Assembly: GCA_016294105.1 (NCBI GenBank)
Contig: JAEDCN010000008.1
Location: forward strand, 23,923 to 87,922
Source of the DNA: Treponema sp.
GTDB lineage: Bacteria > Spirochaetota > Spirochaetia > Treponematales > Treponemataceae
Direction: 5' to 3'
Length of the DNA: 64,000 bases
Part shown: one piece after another, positions 26,111 to 35,187 of the stretch
Layout of the letters: every line of letters starts with the position of its first letter
How positions within the stretch are numbered: the stretch's first letter is position 1
Made by a program: the position numbers and the translations under genes
The notes under the pieces: generated by a model
What the model was told of the DNA's origin: nothing
Database searches by the model: none
The model's input: the letters and a program-made list of their open reading frames with translations, nothing else

Positions 26111-26500
26111 TCACCTCTTCCGAAAAATCCTTTTGAAGAATGCCTTGATGGCATTCCAAATACGAAGCCAAAAGCCTGGATTTTTAAGTCGTTCCAGTTG
26201 CTTGTAGCCTTCCAAAAGCTCAAATTCTGTAAAGTTGTTTCGCTGGGTATTTTCTTCTAGCTCCATTTCCAGCAGGGTTACAGGATCCTTGGTGTCCACC
26301 ATCACCGCATCGATGGTGGTCCAACCAAGCTGTCGTGCTGATTCTAGTCGCCGTTGTCCTGCAATAAGATAATAATCCTTTGTAAGGGTAATAGGATTCA
26401 AAAGACCGTACCGTCTGAGGCTGTCTTTTAAAGGTTCCAAGTCACCGAGATTCTTTCTTACCCGTTTATTGGTCTTGATTTGACTTATTTCTACCAGCAT
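26111..26500 (-). CDS. short ParB/Srx-fold protein with cationic amphipathic C-terminus
   Basis: 129 residues. The N-terminal ParB nucleotide-binding domain is complete: VEISQIKTNKRVRKNLGDLEPLKDSLRRYGLLNPI, box II-like LIAGQRRLESARQLGW and the ENTQRNNFTEFELLEGYKQL helix. The HTH and dimerisation domains of true ParB are missing; instead the protein ends in a Trp/Phe/Lys/Arg-rich helix (NPGFWLRIWNAIKAFFKRIF) that looks suited to membrane binding. RBS AAGGAGG precedes ATG 26500. It lies 33 nt downstream of pbp1A on the same strand, so a link to cell-wall growth or division is more likely than plasmid-type partition. Confidence 0.8.
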   Translation of the reverse strand: MLVEISQIKTNKRVRKNLGDLEPLKDSLRRYGLLNPITLTKDYYLIAGQRRLESARQLGWTTIDAVMVDTKDPVTLLEMELEENTQRNNFTEFELLEGYKQLERLKNPGFWLRIWNAIKAFFKRIFRKR

Positions 26501-26533
26501 ACATCCTCCTTACAAAGCTTTTGATTGCTGTCA

Positions 26534-29125
26534 TTAATCCAACAGATAATTGCTGGTAGCCTGCTTTACTGGCTCCTCTTGCTGGGAAATGGATGCTTCA
26601 CTGTCAAATACATCACCTTCCAAGTATCCCTCGCCAAGCTCTGTATCATCAAGTATAGAGTAATCATTCAAGAAACTCAAATCCAATACCAAAGGAGAAT
26701 CATCAACAGTAACATTGTAGATTGCTCCAGAATAATAGCGTTCTTGCTCCAGACGCTGTATTCCCACTGTCTGAACCTGTGCCCGGTTGATGTGAAGCTG
26801 ACAAATGTCCACAGGCTGGGTTCCTGTAAGGAAGTACTGGGTAATACGGTGGTTTTCACAAGCATCAGTTCTGATTTGTCCGGAAACTGAACAAACCTCA
26901 GCCTTTACTAATCCTGTTTGTGGTACAGGGAATTCCTTGTAGGGATAATCTTCGTTGGCTACTCGCATGTATTCACCCCAAGCCACACCAGAAAGGGTGG
27001 AGCCTGTCAGCTCTGTTCCTAAGGATTGACCAGGAATATCAAACCCAAACCAGACTGCTGTGGTAATATAAGGGGTAAAACCAACTGCCCAAGCATCTGC
27101 CCAGTTCTGGGTGGTACCAGTCTTACCAGCAGCTGGCATGGTGTAGGTCTTACCGTTGGCATCCTGATATTTGAATCGGCTTCCGTAGCCTGCACCTCGG
27201 TTCAAGGTACCGGAGGTTACTGTTTTTTGGAGCATATTGGTCATGAGGAAGGCGTTTTGGGGAGAAATCACCTGGATTCCATTTCCCTTTTCCTGCTGAG
27301 CCAAGCGCAGATCTCGCTCAGGATTCAGAATTACCTTTCCGTTCTTATCTTCAACAGAAAGCACGGCAATAGGCTCCACCTCTTTACCTTGGTTTCCAAA
27401 GATTGCAAAGGCTCGTGCCATTTCAATGGGGCGCACGGAACAGGTTCCCAATGCCAAGCTCAAATAGGGGTTGAAGCCTCTGGAAGAAAGCTCCTCCTCT
27501 GGAATTCCCAGCAGGGCGGTAGCTCTGTCAATGGCTGCATTGTAACCAATTGCCTCGAATACCTTTACAGAAACGACGTTCATAGAGGTGGACAGGGCAT
27601 ACCACAACTGCACATCTCCCTCCCAAATTCCGCGGAAGTTTGCAGGAATATAGGGCTTACCATCAGCATTCTTGAATACCGTGGGAGTGTCTGAAAGCAG
27701 GGTCGCGGGGGTGAACTGGCCTGAATCTAGGGCAGCAGAATAATACAGGGGCTTGAAGGAGCTTCCTGGCTGAATTTTTGCCTGGGTTGCACGAATCAGC
27801 TGGTTGGAGGAGCTGTATTCACTTCCACCCACCAAGGCGGTAATGTATCCAGTGCTATTTTCCAAGGAAATCAGGGTTCCTTCTATAGTAGTTTTACTGT
27901 TTTCCTGTTCCTTCAGGACATTTGCCTTGTTTACCACTGCCAGCTTTACATCCTCCAGTCCAAACATCAATGACATAACGTCAAGAATAGGGTTGATTTC
28001 TGAATTGAAGGTAGACAGGGCCTTGTTTTCTATGTGCTGTTCAGAGGTTTTCAGTTGGGGCAGGTTAAATACCAAAGACAACAGCTCCGTCATAGGGATA
28101 TAGGTATCTGCTGCGGAATTCTTTCTGAGGCTGCTGGAATTCTTGTAGGATTCGTTTGCCTGCTGAATGTACTTGTCCATGGTTTTTTGAGCAGCCTGCT
28201 GGTGCTTCATGTTCAAGCTGGTATGTACAGTAAAGCCACTGGTATAAATGTCGTCGGTACCGTAGAGCATGTCGGACAACTCACGGCGAACGTACTCACT
28301 GAACCAAGGAGCCTTGTCGTCCCGCATATAGTAGGCAGAGGAGTTGATTCGGGTGTAGTCAAAGTTTACCCAAAAGTCATCATAGGACTGAGTTGCTTCC
28401 TCTGGGGTCAAGTATCCAGACTTTACCATTTCCTCCAACACGTCCTGCTGACGAGCCATGGCTCGGTTGGGATAATCAAAGGGATTGTAGTAGGCGGGGT
28501 TTGAAAGCTGAACCACCAAAATTGCAGCTTCTGCTGGGGTGATTTCTGTAGCATCGTGACCAAAATAATATTTTGAGGCAGCATTTACGCCATAGGTTCC
28601 ACCACCAAAGTAAATCTTGTTCAGATACAGCTCTAGGATTTCATTCTTGGACCAGCGACGCTCCATCTGAATAGCCCACCACAGTTCCTTCAGCTTTCGG
28701 GTCAAGGATTTTTCCGTACGGTCGCAGTATAGAGTTCCTGCAATCTGCTGGGTAAGGGTACTTCCTCCACCCAAGGATTTACCAGTAAACACTCCTACAA
28801 AGGCACGGATAATTGCCTTGAGCCTAAATCCATTATGCTCATAGAAAACCCTGTCCTCACGGGTAATGAGGGCATTCAGCATTTGAGGCGGCAGTTGAGT
28901 AAAGCTGATGATTTCACGGTTTTCGTCGGAGGCAAATTGTGTAATTACCTCTCCATTTATATCCAGCAACCGTGTTGGCAGGGCTGTAGTAAATTCCGTG
29001 AAATTTTCTGTATTGATGGTGTTGGTGGTTTCTGCCAGCAAAAGACCCAGCACCACACCGAAAAACAATGCGCAAAGAAAAGTAACAGACACAAGAATAT
29101 ATGCCCGCTTTTTAATTTTTCCCAT
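26534..29125 (-). CDS. class A penicillin-binding protein 1A
   Basis: 863 residues, bifunctional peptidoglycan synthase anchored by one N-terminal helix (AYILVSVTFLCALFFGVVLGLLLA). Glycosyltransferase 51 motifs: ITREDRVFYEHNGF (catalytic Glu) and GGSTLTQQIAGTLY near residues 90-125. Transpeptidase motifs: SSFKPL (Ser nucleophile, about residue 456), STSMN and KTGTTQ (about 668). It polymerises and crosslinks glycan strands in the periplasm. A consensus promoter ends 6 nt before ATG 29125 with no RBS, so a leaderless mRNA is predicted. Confidence 0.95.
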   Translation of the reverse strand: MGKIKKRAYILVSVTFLCALFFGVVLGLLLAETTNTINTENFTEFTTALPTRLLDINGEVITQFASDENREIISFTQLPPQMLNALITREDRVFYEHNGFRLKAIIRAFVGVFTGKSLGGGSTLTQQIAGTLYCDRTEKSLTRKLKELWWAIQMERRWSKNEILELYLNKIYFGGGTYGVNAASKYYFGHDATEITPAEAAILVVQLSNPAYYNPFDYPNRAMARQQDVLEEMVKSGYLTPEEATQSYDDFWVNFDYTRINSSAYYMRDDKAPWFSEYVRRELSDMLYGTDDIYTSGFTVHTSLNMKHQQAAQKTMDKYIQQANESYKNSSSLRKNSAADTYIPMTELLSLVFNLPQLKTSEQHIENKALSTFNSEINPILDVMSLMFGLEDVKLAVVNKANVLKEQENSKTTIEGTLISLENSTGYITALVGGSEYSSSNQLIRATQAKIQPGSSFKPLYYSAALDSGQFTPATLLSDTPTVFKNADGKPYIPANFRGIWEGDVQLWYALSTSMNVVSVKVFEAIGYNAAIDRATALLGIPEEELSSRGFNPYLSLALGTCSVRPIEMARAFAIFGNQGKEVEPIAVLSVEDKNGKVILNPERDLRLAQQEKGNGIQVISPQNAFLMTNMLQKTVTSGTLNRGAGYGSRFKYQDANGKTYTMPAAGKTGTTQNWADAWAVGFTPYITTAVWFGFDIPGQSLGTELTGSTLSGVAWGEYMRVANEDYPYKEFPVPQTGLVKAEVCSVSGQIRTDACENHRITQYFLTGTQPVDICQLHINRAQVQTVGIQRLEQERYYSGAIYNVTVDDSPLVLDLSFLNDYSILDDTELGEGYLEGDVFDSEASISQQEEPVKQATSNYLLD

Positions 29126-29131
29126 TAGAAC

Positions 29132-29160
29132 AAGATAGGGGAGAGCGGGTTTTTTGTCAA
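29132..29160 (-). promoter_or_regulatory. leaderless-type promoter of pbp1A
   Basis: Minus strand: -35 TTGACA (29155-29160), 17 nt, -10 TATCTT (29132-29137), then exactly 6 nt to ATG 29125. Confidence 0.75.
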
Positions 29161-29253
29161 GGCATTGGATTTGCCAGGCAAAGCTCAGGTTTTTTTTTTG
29201 TTTGTGGGGGTAGGAGGATGGGGAGTGTTTCTTTCAAAAAAATAAAAAAAATT

Positions 29254-29280
29254 TAACCTCTCGTAAAAAAAAGACGATAG
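29254..29280 (+). promoter_or_regulatory. candidate sigma-28 (FliA-type) promoter of the motility operon
   Basis: TAAC (29254-29257), 15 nt, GACGATAG (29273-29280), compared with the consensus TAAA-N15-GCCGATAA. It lies about 80 nt before fliK, and sigma-28 control of this operon is expected in treponemes. Confidence 0.55.
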
Positions 29281-29363
29281 ATGTAATAAGTGTCCTGTAA
29301 GAATCTACTTCAGGAGTGGCTTGGTCAAAATCTGATTAGGCTGATGATTTTGGAGGTATGCCA

Positions 29364-30749
29364 ATGTTGGCACCAAACATGAATCTAGAACTGGGACTTA
29401 GGGAGCCGGTTCAAACCTCAGGCAATTCCCAGCGTGTGGAACAAAAGTCCTCAGGTCCATCCTCATTTGAACGGGCTTTGGAACGAGCCCTCACGGAAAA
29501 GTCTTCCGCCAGTGAACCAGTACATGATACGACAGATGAAACAGTAGAATCTCAGGAACAGGTTTCCAAAGAAGGAGAAACAGTTTCCCTCAAGGATGCT
29601 TCCTCCAAGATTGATGCTGAAATTAATTCTCTTGAAAAAACCATTGCTGCCAAGGCTGACACAGGAATAAAGGGCCTGAATATTTCCGTTGTAATGGAAG
29701 AAACTGCACCAGTTCCAGAAACTATTCCCACCGAGGTTGCTCTGGTGGAAGGACTGGATCCAGAGGCTCTTTCCAAAGAGCTGGTGTTGCAGCAGGCAGA
29801 CCTGGTTCAAGATGAAGAGCCCCAGATGGAGCTTCCAGAAGAAGGTACCTTGGTATTGGCTGAATCTTTAGAGGCCGCCAACAAGGCTCAAGAAATGCAG
29901 CCAGAGGATACAGAAAAGAAGACAAAGAAGATTGAGGTAAAGGATGTGGATTACTCCATTGCTCAAATCCTTCAGAATAGCCAACAGGGAGAAAAAATTG
30001 CTGAACAACCAGCTGTGGCAGAAGGTGCTATAGCTGAAATTCAGGGTGAAGTAAAAACCCTTAAGCTGGAGACTGGTACTTCCCTTGACCAGAAGATTGA
30101 GGTCCAGGACTTACGTACTGCTGCAGAAAATGGGGTTACCGAAGCTTCCCTTAAAGATGGCAACTTCGTTACCACCGTTAGTCAGGGAGAAGGTTCTGCC
30201 GACATTACCATGCAGCTGGCTCAGGGAAATGGTGCAAGTGGCACTACCTCTTCTGTGGCTCCTGGTGCCAAGGAAGTTAATTTTGGTGCCATGCTTTCAA
30301 ACCAGTTGCAGAACAATGCCACAGAATTGGTTCGTACTGGCTCCATCATCCTTCGGGACGGAAATGTGGGTACCATCAACTTGATTCTTCATCCAGAGGA
30401 ATTGGGAAATGTAAAGATCAGTCTTGAGTTAAACGACAAGATGGTTTCCGCCCAAATCCGTGTTGCTTCCGAAGAAGCCTTCCAAGCCTTCAAGGAATCC
30501 ATTGCCTCATTGAAGCAGGCCTTTGCTGACAGTGGCTTTGACACCGGTTCCTTTGACCTGTCTTGGGCTGGCAATGGTCAGCAGCAGCAGGGTGGACAGC
30601 AGCAGCATAACCAGGGACATATCGCCTTTGCCGACACCCTTTATGGAGAAATGATGGCAGAAGATGGCATTGATTCTGGCGTTGAAGGTGAAATCCTTCA
30701 AAAAACTTATTCAGATTCGTCACAAGTTGCCGTTAATATAATGGCATAG
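29364..30749 (+). CDS. fliK: flagellar hook-length control protein FliK-like
   Basis: About 461 residues. A long acidic, low-complexity N-terminal part (about 1-300, rich in Glu, Ala, Thr) leads to a conserved FliK C-terminal domain: GTINLILHPEELGNVKISLEL and VSAQIRVASEEAFQAFKESIASLKQAFADSGFD (about 330-395), then a Gln/Gly-rich tail. It measures hook length and switches the export gate to filament subunits. GGAGG at 29352-29356 favours the second ATG (29364) over ATG 29358. As the first gene before flgD and flgE it holds the place known as tap1 in treponemes. Confidence 0.88.
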   Translation: MLAPNMNLELGLREPVQTSGNSQRVEQKSSGPSSFERALERALTEKSSASEPVHDTTDETVESQEQVSKEGETVSLKDASSKIDAEINSLEKTIAAKADTGIKGLNISVVMEETAPVPETIPTEVALVEGLDPEALSKELVLQQADLVQDEEPQMELPEEGTLVLAESLEAANKAQEMQPEDTEKKTKKIEVKDVDYSIAQILQNSQQGEKIAEQPAVAEGAIAEIQGEVKTLKLETGTSLDQKIEVQDLRTAAENGVTEASLKDGNFVTTVSQGEGSADITMQLAQGNGASGTTSSVAPGAKEVNFGAMLSNQLQNNATELVRTGSIILRDGNVGTINLILHPEELGNVKISLELNDKMVSAQIRVASEEAFQAFKESIASLKQAFADSGFDTGSFDLSWAGNGQQQQGGQQQHNQGHIAFADTLYGEMMAEDGIDSGVEGEILQKTYSDSSQVAVNIMA

Positions 30750-30781
30750 AAGTTTTGTCAAAAGTATAGGAGCTGGATTTT

Positions 30782-31222
30782 ATGGAAATAAATACAATGA
30801 TGAGCGCAGCGGAAAAGACTCAGACCACCTTGGCTGTAGATACCTACAACAAGAGCTTGGCTGTGAATGGTCGTACCGCAAGCCAGGAGCTGGGTAAGGA
30901 CGACTTCCTTAAGCTGTTGATTACGCAGTTGCAGAATCAGGATCCCACCAGCCCCATGGAAAATACAGAATTTATCGCTCAGATGGCTCAGTTCTCCTCT
31001 CTGGAGCAGATGACCAACATGAGCACAGAATTCACCAAGCTGGCAAACATGCTGAATTCCGGTGAGGCTGTTAGTCTCCTGGGTAAGAACGTGGAGATTG
31101 CCGCTGGCGAGTCTTCCATCAGTGGAGTTGTAGAGGCCGTTACCCGAGGTACCAATCCTCACGTTATGGTGAACGGTATGGCATATTCAATGGATCAGAT
31201 TAACGCCGTATACGGCAACTAA
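30782..31222 (+). CDS. flgD: flagellar hook assembly scaffold FlgD
   Basis: 146 residues, short form without the C-terminal Tudor/FNIII domain. The diagnostic motif GKDDFLKLLITQLQNQDPTSPMENTEFIAQMAQFSSLEQM is complete (about residues 37-78). It caps the growing hook in the periplasm and is removed when the hook is done. RBS AGGAG precedes ATG 30782; flgE follows 12 nt after the stop. Confidence 0.96.
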   Translation: MEINTMMSAAEKTQTTLAVDTYNKSLAVNGRTASQELGKDDFLKLLITQLQNQDPTSPMENTEFIAQMAQFSSLEQMTNMSTEFTKLANMLNSGEAVSLLGKNVEIAAGESSISGVVEAVTRGTNPHVMVNGMAYSMDQINAVYGN

Positions 31223-31234
31223 GAGGGTAGCTTT

Positions 31235-32626
31235 ATGATGAGATCACTTTACTCCGGTGTATCCGGTATGCAGAATCACCAGACACGTCTGGATGTAATT
31301 GGAAATAACGTTGCTAACGTAAATACAACTGGATTTAAGCGTGGCCGTGTAAACTTTCAGGATATGATTTCCCAGCAGCTTTCTGGAGCTGCCCGCCCTA
31401 CCACAGAAGTTGGTGGTGTGAACCCCAAGGAAGTAGGACTTGGTGTAATGACAGCTAGCATTGACACCATCTTTACCCAGGGTAACCTGCAGTCCACTGG
31501 TGTGTCCACCGACGTGGCTATCCAGGGAAATGGATTCTTCATCCTTAAGAACGGCGAAGAATCCTTCTATACTCGTGCTGGTGCCTTTGGCTTGGACAGC
31601 GAGGGAACCTTGGTAAACCCTGCTAACGGTATGCGTGTGCAGGGATGGATGGCAGAGGAATTGAACGGCGAGATGGTATTGAACACCGCTGGTTCCACCG
31701 AGGACATCATCATTCCTGTAGGAACAAAGGATCCTGCCAAGGCTACCCAGAACGTAAATTTTGCTTGTAACTTGAATAAGAATACTCCTGAGATTTTGGA
31801 GGGTGCAAGCCCTGCAGATATCGCTAAGGGAACATGGTCTACCGAGCAGAAGATTTACGATAGCTTCGGAAACCAGCATATGTTGAATGTTTCCTTTACT
31901 CGTGTAGTAGGTAATCCCAACCAGTGGGAGGTTACTGTTACTGTAAATCCTGACGGAGAGGTTCCTACAGAAACTCGTGTTGGACTTGGTACTACTGACG
32001 GCACCGAAAATACCTTCTTGGTAAACTTTGACAACAACGGGACCTTGCTGTCTGTTATGGACTCCGCTGGAAATATGACAAACCCTGAGGGAGAGGTTAT
32101 TCTTCAGACCTCCTTCAACGTACCTGATGCAAACCCTGACGAAAACGGAAATCCCTATCGCCAGACCTTGAACATCAATTTGGGAACCATCGGTAGCCAA
32201 AAGAACACCATTACCCAGAGTGCGTCTCAGAGCTCTACCAAGGCCTTCTATCAGGACGGTTACACCATGGGTTACTTGGACAACTTTAAGATTGACTCCA
32301 CAGGAACCATTACTGGTGTATATTCCAACGGAACAAACCGCATCATCGGACAGCTGGCTCTTGCTTCCTTCACAAACCAGGGTGGTTTGGAAAAGGCTGG
32401 AGAGAACACCTATGTTGAATCCAACAACTCTGGTATGGCAAACATCGGTGTGTCTGGTATTGCAGGAAAGGGCTCCTTGTTGGCAGGCTCCTTGGAAATG
32501 TCCAATGTAGACTTAACCGAGCAGTTCACTGACATGATTGTAACCCAGCGCGGTTTCCAGGCAAGCTCCAAGACAATTCAGACTGCTGACACCTTGTTGG
32601 ACACAGTCATGAACTTGAAGCGCTAA
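31235..32626 (+). CDS. flgE: flagellar hook protein FlgE
   Basis: 463 residues. The N-terminal [36 protein letters not shown] and C-terminal [31 protein letters not shown] coiled-coil ends frame the hook domains. Lys165 (PVGTK) and Cys178 (NFAC) fall at the positions described for the self-catalysed lysinoalanine crosslink of Treponema denticola FlgE, which joins spirochete hook subunits covalently. Two adjacent ATGs (31235, 31238) are possible starts. A terminator-like hairpin follows. Confidence 0.97.
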   Translation: MMRSLYSGVSGMQNHQTRLDVIGNNVANVNTTGFKRGRVNFQDMISQQLSGAARPTTEVGGVNPKEVGLGVMTASIDTIFTQGNLQSTGVSTDVAIQGNGFFILKNGEESFYTRAGAFGLDSEGTLVNPANGMRVQGWMAEELNGEMVLNTAGSTEDIIIPVGTKDPAKATQNVNFACNLNKNTPEILEGASPADIAKGTWSTEQKIYDSFGNQHMLNVSFTRVVGNPNQWEVTVTVNPDGEVPTETRVGLGTTDGTENTFLVNFDNNGTLLSVMDSAGNMTNPEGEVILQTSFNVPDANPDENGNPYRQTLNINLGTIGSQKNTITQSASQSSTKAFYQDGYTMGYLDNFKIDSTGTITGVYSNGTNRIIGQLALASFTNQGGLEKAGENTYVESNNSGMANIGVSGIAGKGSLLAGSLEMSNVDLTEQFTDMIVTQRGFQASSKTIQTADTLLDTVMNLKR

Positions 32627-32670
32627 ATGAGCACGTAGGGCCATGGGGTGGGACATGGCTTAGTAATAGT

Positions 32671-32714
32671 CACCAGCCTTGCAATCAATTTTGATGCTTG
32701 GCTGGTGTTTTTGT
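32671..32714 (+). terminator. terminator-like hairpin after flgE
   Basis: Stem CACCAGCC / GGCTGGTG (32671-32678, 32700-32707), T5 tail. It probably lowers transcription into flbD-motA and may be only partial. Confidence 0.75.
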
Positions 32715-32774
32715 TTAAAAATTGAGGATGTAGTTTTGTGCAAAAATTTTTATATTCATGCTTTTTTTTCTCAT

Positions 32775-32803
32775 TTATATTCACAAACATCCGATATTAT
32801 AAT
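32775..32803 (+). promoter_or_regulatory. candidate internal promoter upstream of flbD
   Basis: -10 TATAAT (32798-32803), 17 nt after a weak -35 TTATAT (32775-32780). TCCGATAT at 32790-32797 also resembles a sigma-28 -10 box but lacks a good -35. Confidence 0.45.
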
Positions 32804-32829
32804 AGAATGTTTCGGGAGGATTTAAAAGG

Positions 32830-32850
32830 GTGACTGAGTGGTTGACCTAA
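32830..32850 (+). CDS. possible six-codon leader peptide before flbD
   Basis: GTG-ACT-GAG-TGG-TTG-ACC-TAA, with GGGAGGA at 32815-32821 suitably placed. It is in frame with flbD and stops 9 nt before flbD's ATG, which itself lacks an RBS. Translation-coupled reinitiation is a possibility; there is no proof that it is translated. Confidence 0.35.
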   Translation: MTEWLT

Positions 32851-32859
32851 AATCAGATT

Positions 32860-33057
32860 ATGATTGAAGTTATGCGACTTGACGGAAAAAAGTACTGGAT
32901 AAATCCCCATCAGATTGAATCCATCGAATGTAACCCAGATGTTACACTTTGTATGCTTTCTGGAAAGCATGTGGTGGTAAAGGATTCACCCGAAGATATT
33001 ATAGCCCGTATCATAGCGTACCGCCGCCAGATTGGCGCATTCAAAAACGAAGAATAG
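32860..33057 (+). CDS. flbD: FlbD-family flagellar protein
   Basis: 65 residues, usual size. The family pattern is visible: MIEVMRLDGKKYWINPHQIESIECNPDVTLCMLSGKHVVVKDSPEDIIARI. Function is not established; it is conserved between flgE and motA in spirochetes and Gram-positives. There is no Shine-Dalgarno before the ATG, and an in-frame mini-ORF with a good RBS ends 9 nt upstream. Confidence 0.9.
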   Translation: MIEVMRLDGKKYWINPHQIESIECNPDVTLCMLSGKHVVVKDSPEDIIARIIAYRRQIGAFKNEE

Positions 33058-33077
33058 GCGGGGAAGAGGAGTTTTAA

Positions 33078-33860
33078 ATGGATATAGCGACAATAATCGG
33101 TCTTGTTGGCGGTCTTGCCTGTATTGTTATGTCAGTTATCACTTCTGGTGGAACCATGATGGGTATCATTGACGTACCTTCTATGTTCATGACCGTTGGT
33201 GGTTCATTCTGTGCCCTGCTTATCGTTGCTCCCTTGAAGGACGTTATCACCACACTGAAGGTTATGGGAAAGACTTTTAAGATTCCCGACTTTGGTGAAA
33301 AGATGCTGGTGCAGAACATGGTTGCCTTGTCAGAAAAGGCCCGTCGTGAGGGTATCCTTGCCTTGGAAGAAGGCTTGGAGGACTTGGATGATGAGTTTAT
33401 GAAGACTGGTTTGCGCCTTGTTGTTGACGGTACTGATGGTGCTGTTATTCGTGGTATCATGGAAAGTGAAATGAGCCAGATTGAGTCTCGCCACCTGAAC
33501 TTTATCGGTATTGTAAACCAGTGGGCTGGTTATGCTCCTGGATTTGGTATGATTGGTACCGTTCTTGGTCTGGTAGGTATGTTGCGTAACTTGGAGGATA
33601 AGTCATCCTTGGGACCAAACATGGCGGTTGCGCTTATTACCACCTTGTATGGTTGTTTGTTGGCTAACTGGATTTTGGGACCTATGGGAACAAAGCTTGC
33701 TGGACAAAATGCCAACGAAATGCGTACCAAGGAAATGATTATTGAAGGAGTTTTGTCTATCCAGGCTGGTGACAACCCTCGTATCCTTGCTATGAAGCTC
33801 TTGACCTATCTTGATCCTGTATCTAGAAAGGCTATTGAAGCTGACGTATTGAAGGACTAA
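33078..33860 (+). CDS. motA: flagellar stator protein MotA
   Basis: 260 residues with four membrane helices: two at the N-terminus ([35 protein letters not shown]) and two after the cytoplasmic loop ([40 protein letters not shown]). The Pro in YAPGFG matches the conserved channel proline. The loop at about 75-145 carries charged residues that contact FliG. It forms the ion-driven stator with MotB. Confidence 0.97.
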   Translation: MDIATIIGLVGGLACIVMSVITSGGTMMGIIDVPSMFMTVGGSFCALLIVAPLKDVITTLKVMGKTFKIPDFGEKMLVQNMVALSEKARREGILALEEGLEDLDDEFMKTGLRLVVDGTDGAVIRGIMESEMSQIESRHLNFIGIVNQWAGYAPGFGMIGTVLGLVGMLRNLEDKSSLGPNMAVALITTLYGCLLANWILGPMGTKLAGQNANEMRTKEMIIEGVLSIQAGDNPRILAMKLLTYLDPVSRKAIEADVLKD

Positions 33861-33870
33861 CGGAGGGACT

Positions 33871-34584
33871 ATGGCAAAGAAGAAGAAGGAGGTGGCAAAA
33901 GCCTCATCGGCATGGCTTAACAGTTATGGAGACATGATTACCTTGATGCTCTGCTTCTTCGTTATGTTGTATAACCCTTCGGAAGTAGACATTGTGCAGA
34001 TGGCTGAGCTTACTGCTTCCATCCACGGAGAATCTGGTGGTGGATATTCTTTGGCAGCAGGACGGCTTGCGGATTTAGGTAATACCATCAATAGCTTGCC
34101 TTCAATAGAAAAGGGAAAGTCCCTTGGTTTGGCGGTAAAACGGGCAATCAGTGTTTTTGCCCCTGATGTAAAATCCAACAAGATTACTCTCACCAGTGAT
34201 GAGCGTGGTCTTGTAATTACCTTGGCTGGAGACTCCTTCTTTGCGGAAGGCAGTGCCGAGCTACGGATTGACGAAACACGGGAAACCTTGTTGCATCTGG
34301 CACAGTTCTTGTCGGCAGCTGATTTGGCAAACCGCCGCTTTAGAATTGAAGGTCATACTGACAATACACCGGCGGCAGGAGAGAATTTTCCCAGTAACTG
34401 GGAATTGTCCACAGCCCGTGCCACCAATGTGTTGCATTATCTGTCTGATTTCGGTGTAAATGAGGCTCAGTTCTCTGTAGCTGGATATGCAGATACCAGA
34501 GCAAAGGCTTCAAATGACACTGCCGAAGGCAGGGCATATAACCGTCGTGTAGATATTATTATTCTTGACGATGGACATTTTTAA
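33871..34584 (+). CDS. motB: flagellar stator protein MotB
   Basis: 237 residues. The single helix starts [20 protein letters not shown], with the essential ion-binding Asp in GDM (about residue 21). The OmpA-like peptidoglycan-binding domain is at about 125-237 ([44 protein letters not shown]). It anchors the stator to the cell wall. The gap after motA is 10 nt. Confidence 0.96.
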   Translation: MAKKKKEVAKASSAWLNSYGDMITLMLCFFVMLYNPSEVDIVQMAELTASIHGESGGGYSLAAGRLADLGNTINSLPSIEKGKSLGLAVKRAISVFAPDVKSNKITLTSDERGLVITLAGDSFFAEGSAELRIDETRETLLHLAQFLSAADLANRRFRIEGHTDNTPAAGENFPSNWELSTARATNVLHYLSDFGVNEAQFSVAGYADTRAKASNDTAEGRAYNRRVDIIILDDGHF

Positions 34585-34620
34585 TGGAATATAGCAGACT
34601 ATCAAATGGAGGAATGATTT

Positions 34621-35166
34621 ATGGCTAATGAATCTATGGACTTTGAAGACAACGAAACCACCGGTGAATCCGAAAAGAAATCAAAGGGACTTGGTGGCCT
34701 GCTTCCAACCTTGCTTAAATGGGTTGCGATTGTCTTATGTGCAATCATCCTTATTGTAACAGTAGTGGTAATCACCATGAAGATTGTTGGTGGAAATACC
34801 TCCCAGCAGGCAGTAATCCCTGTTTCCCAGGAGTACGGAAGCAAGCGGGAAGTTCTGGACTGGTACACCTCCTTGGGTCAGGTAAGCACCAAGACAAGTG
34901 ATGCAATTCCTGCCAGCGTTATCGTAGAGGTTGTTCTCGGCTATAAGCAGGCTGACAAGGCTGCATCTACCGAGATTACCCAGCGCCAAATTGAGATTAA
35001 GGATTATCTTCGTCGCTATTTTACCGAGTTGACTGTTGAGGATTTGCGGCCTCGCAATGAAGAGAAGCGTCGTATTGAAATCCGCAATGCAATCAATGAC
35101 GATATCTTGAGTTCTTCCAAGATTCGAGATGTACGTTTCTTGAGCTTACAGATAATCGAGCAGTAG
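34621..35166 (+). CDS. fliL: flagellar basal body-associated protein FliL
   Basis: 181 residues: acidic cytosolic start, one membrane helix (WVAIVLCAIILIVTVVVITMKIV, about 40-62) and a periplasmic stomatin-like domain ending ILSSSKIRDVRFLSLQIIEQ. It supports stator assembly and, in spirochetes, flagellar orientation. RBS GGAGG precedes ATG 34621. Confidence 0.93.
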   Translation: MANESMDFEDNETTGESEKKSKGLGGLLPTLLKWVAIVLCAIILIVTVVVITMKIVGGNTSQQAVIPVSQEYGSKREVLDWYTSLGQVSTKTSDAIPASVIVEVVLGYKQADKAASTEITQRQIEIKDYLRRYFTELTVEDLRPRNEEKRRIEIRNAINDDILSSSKIRDVRFLSLQIIEQ

Positions 35167-35187
35167 TAACCATCTAGGGGTTTATAT

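Noticed and set aside
29189..29250. T- and A-runs upstream of fliK as phase-variation tracts
   Set aside because: A/T homopolymers are common in AT-rich intergenic DNA and here do not sit in a coding frame or between -35 and -10 of a convincing promoter.
31244..32200. 318-codon minus-strand frame opposite flgE
   Set aside because: Shadow of a highly biased coding sequence; no start signal and no recognisable motif.
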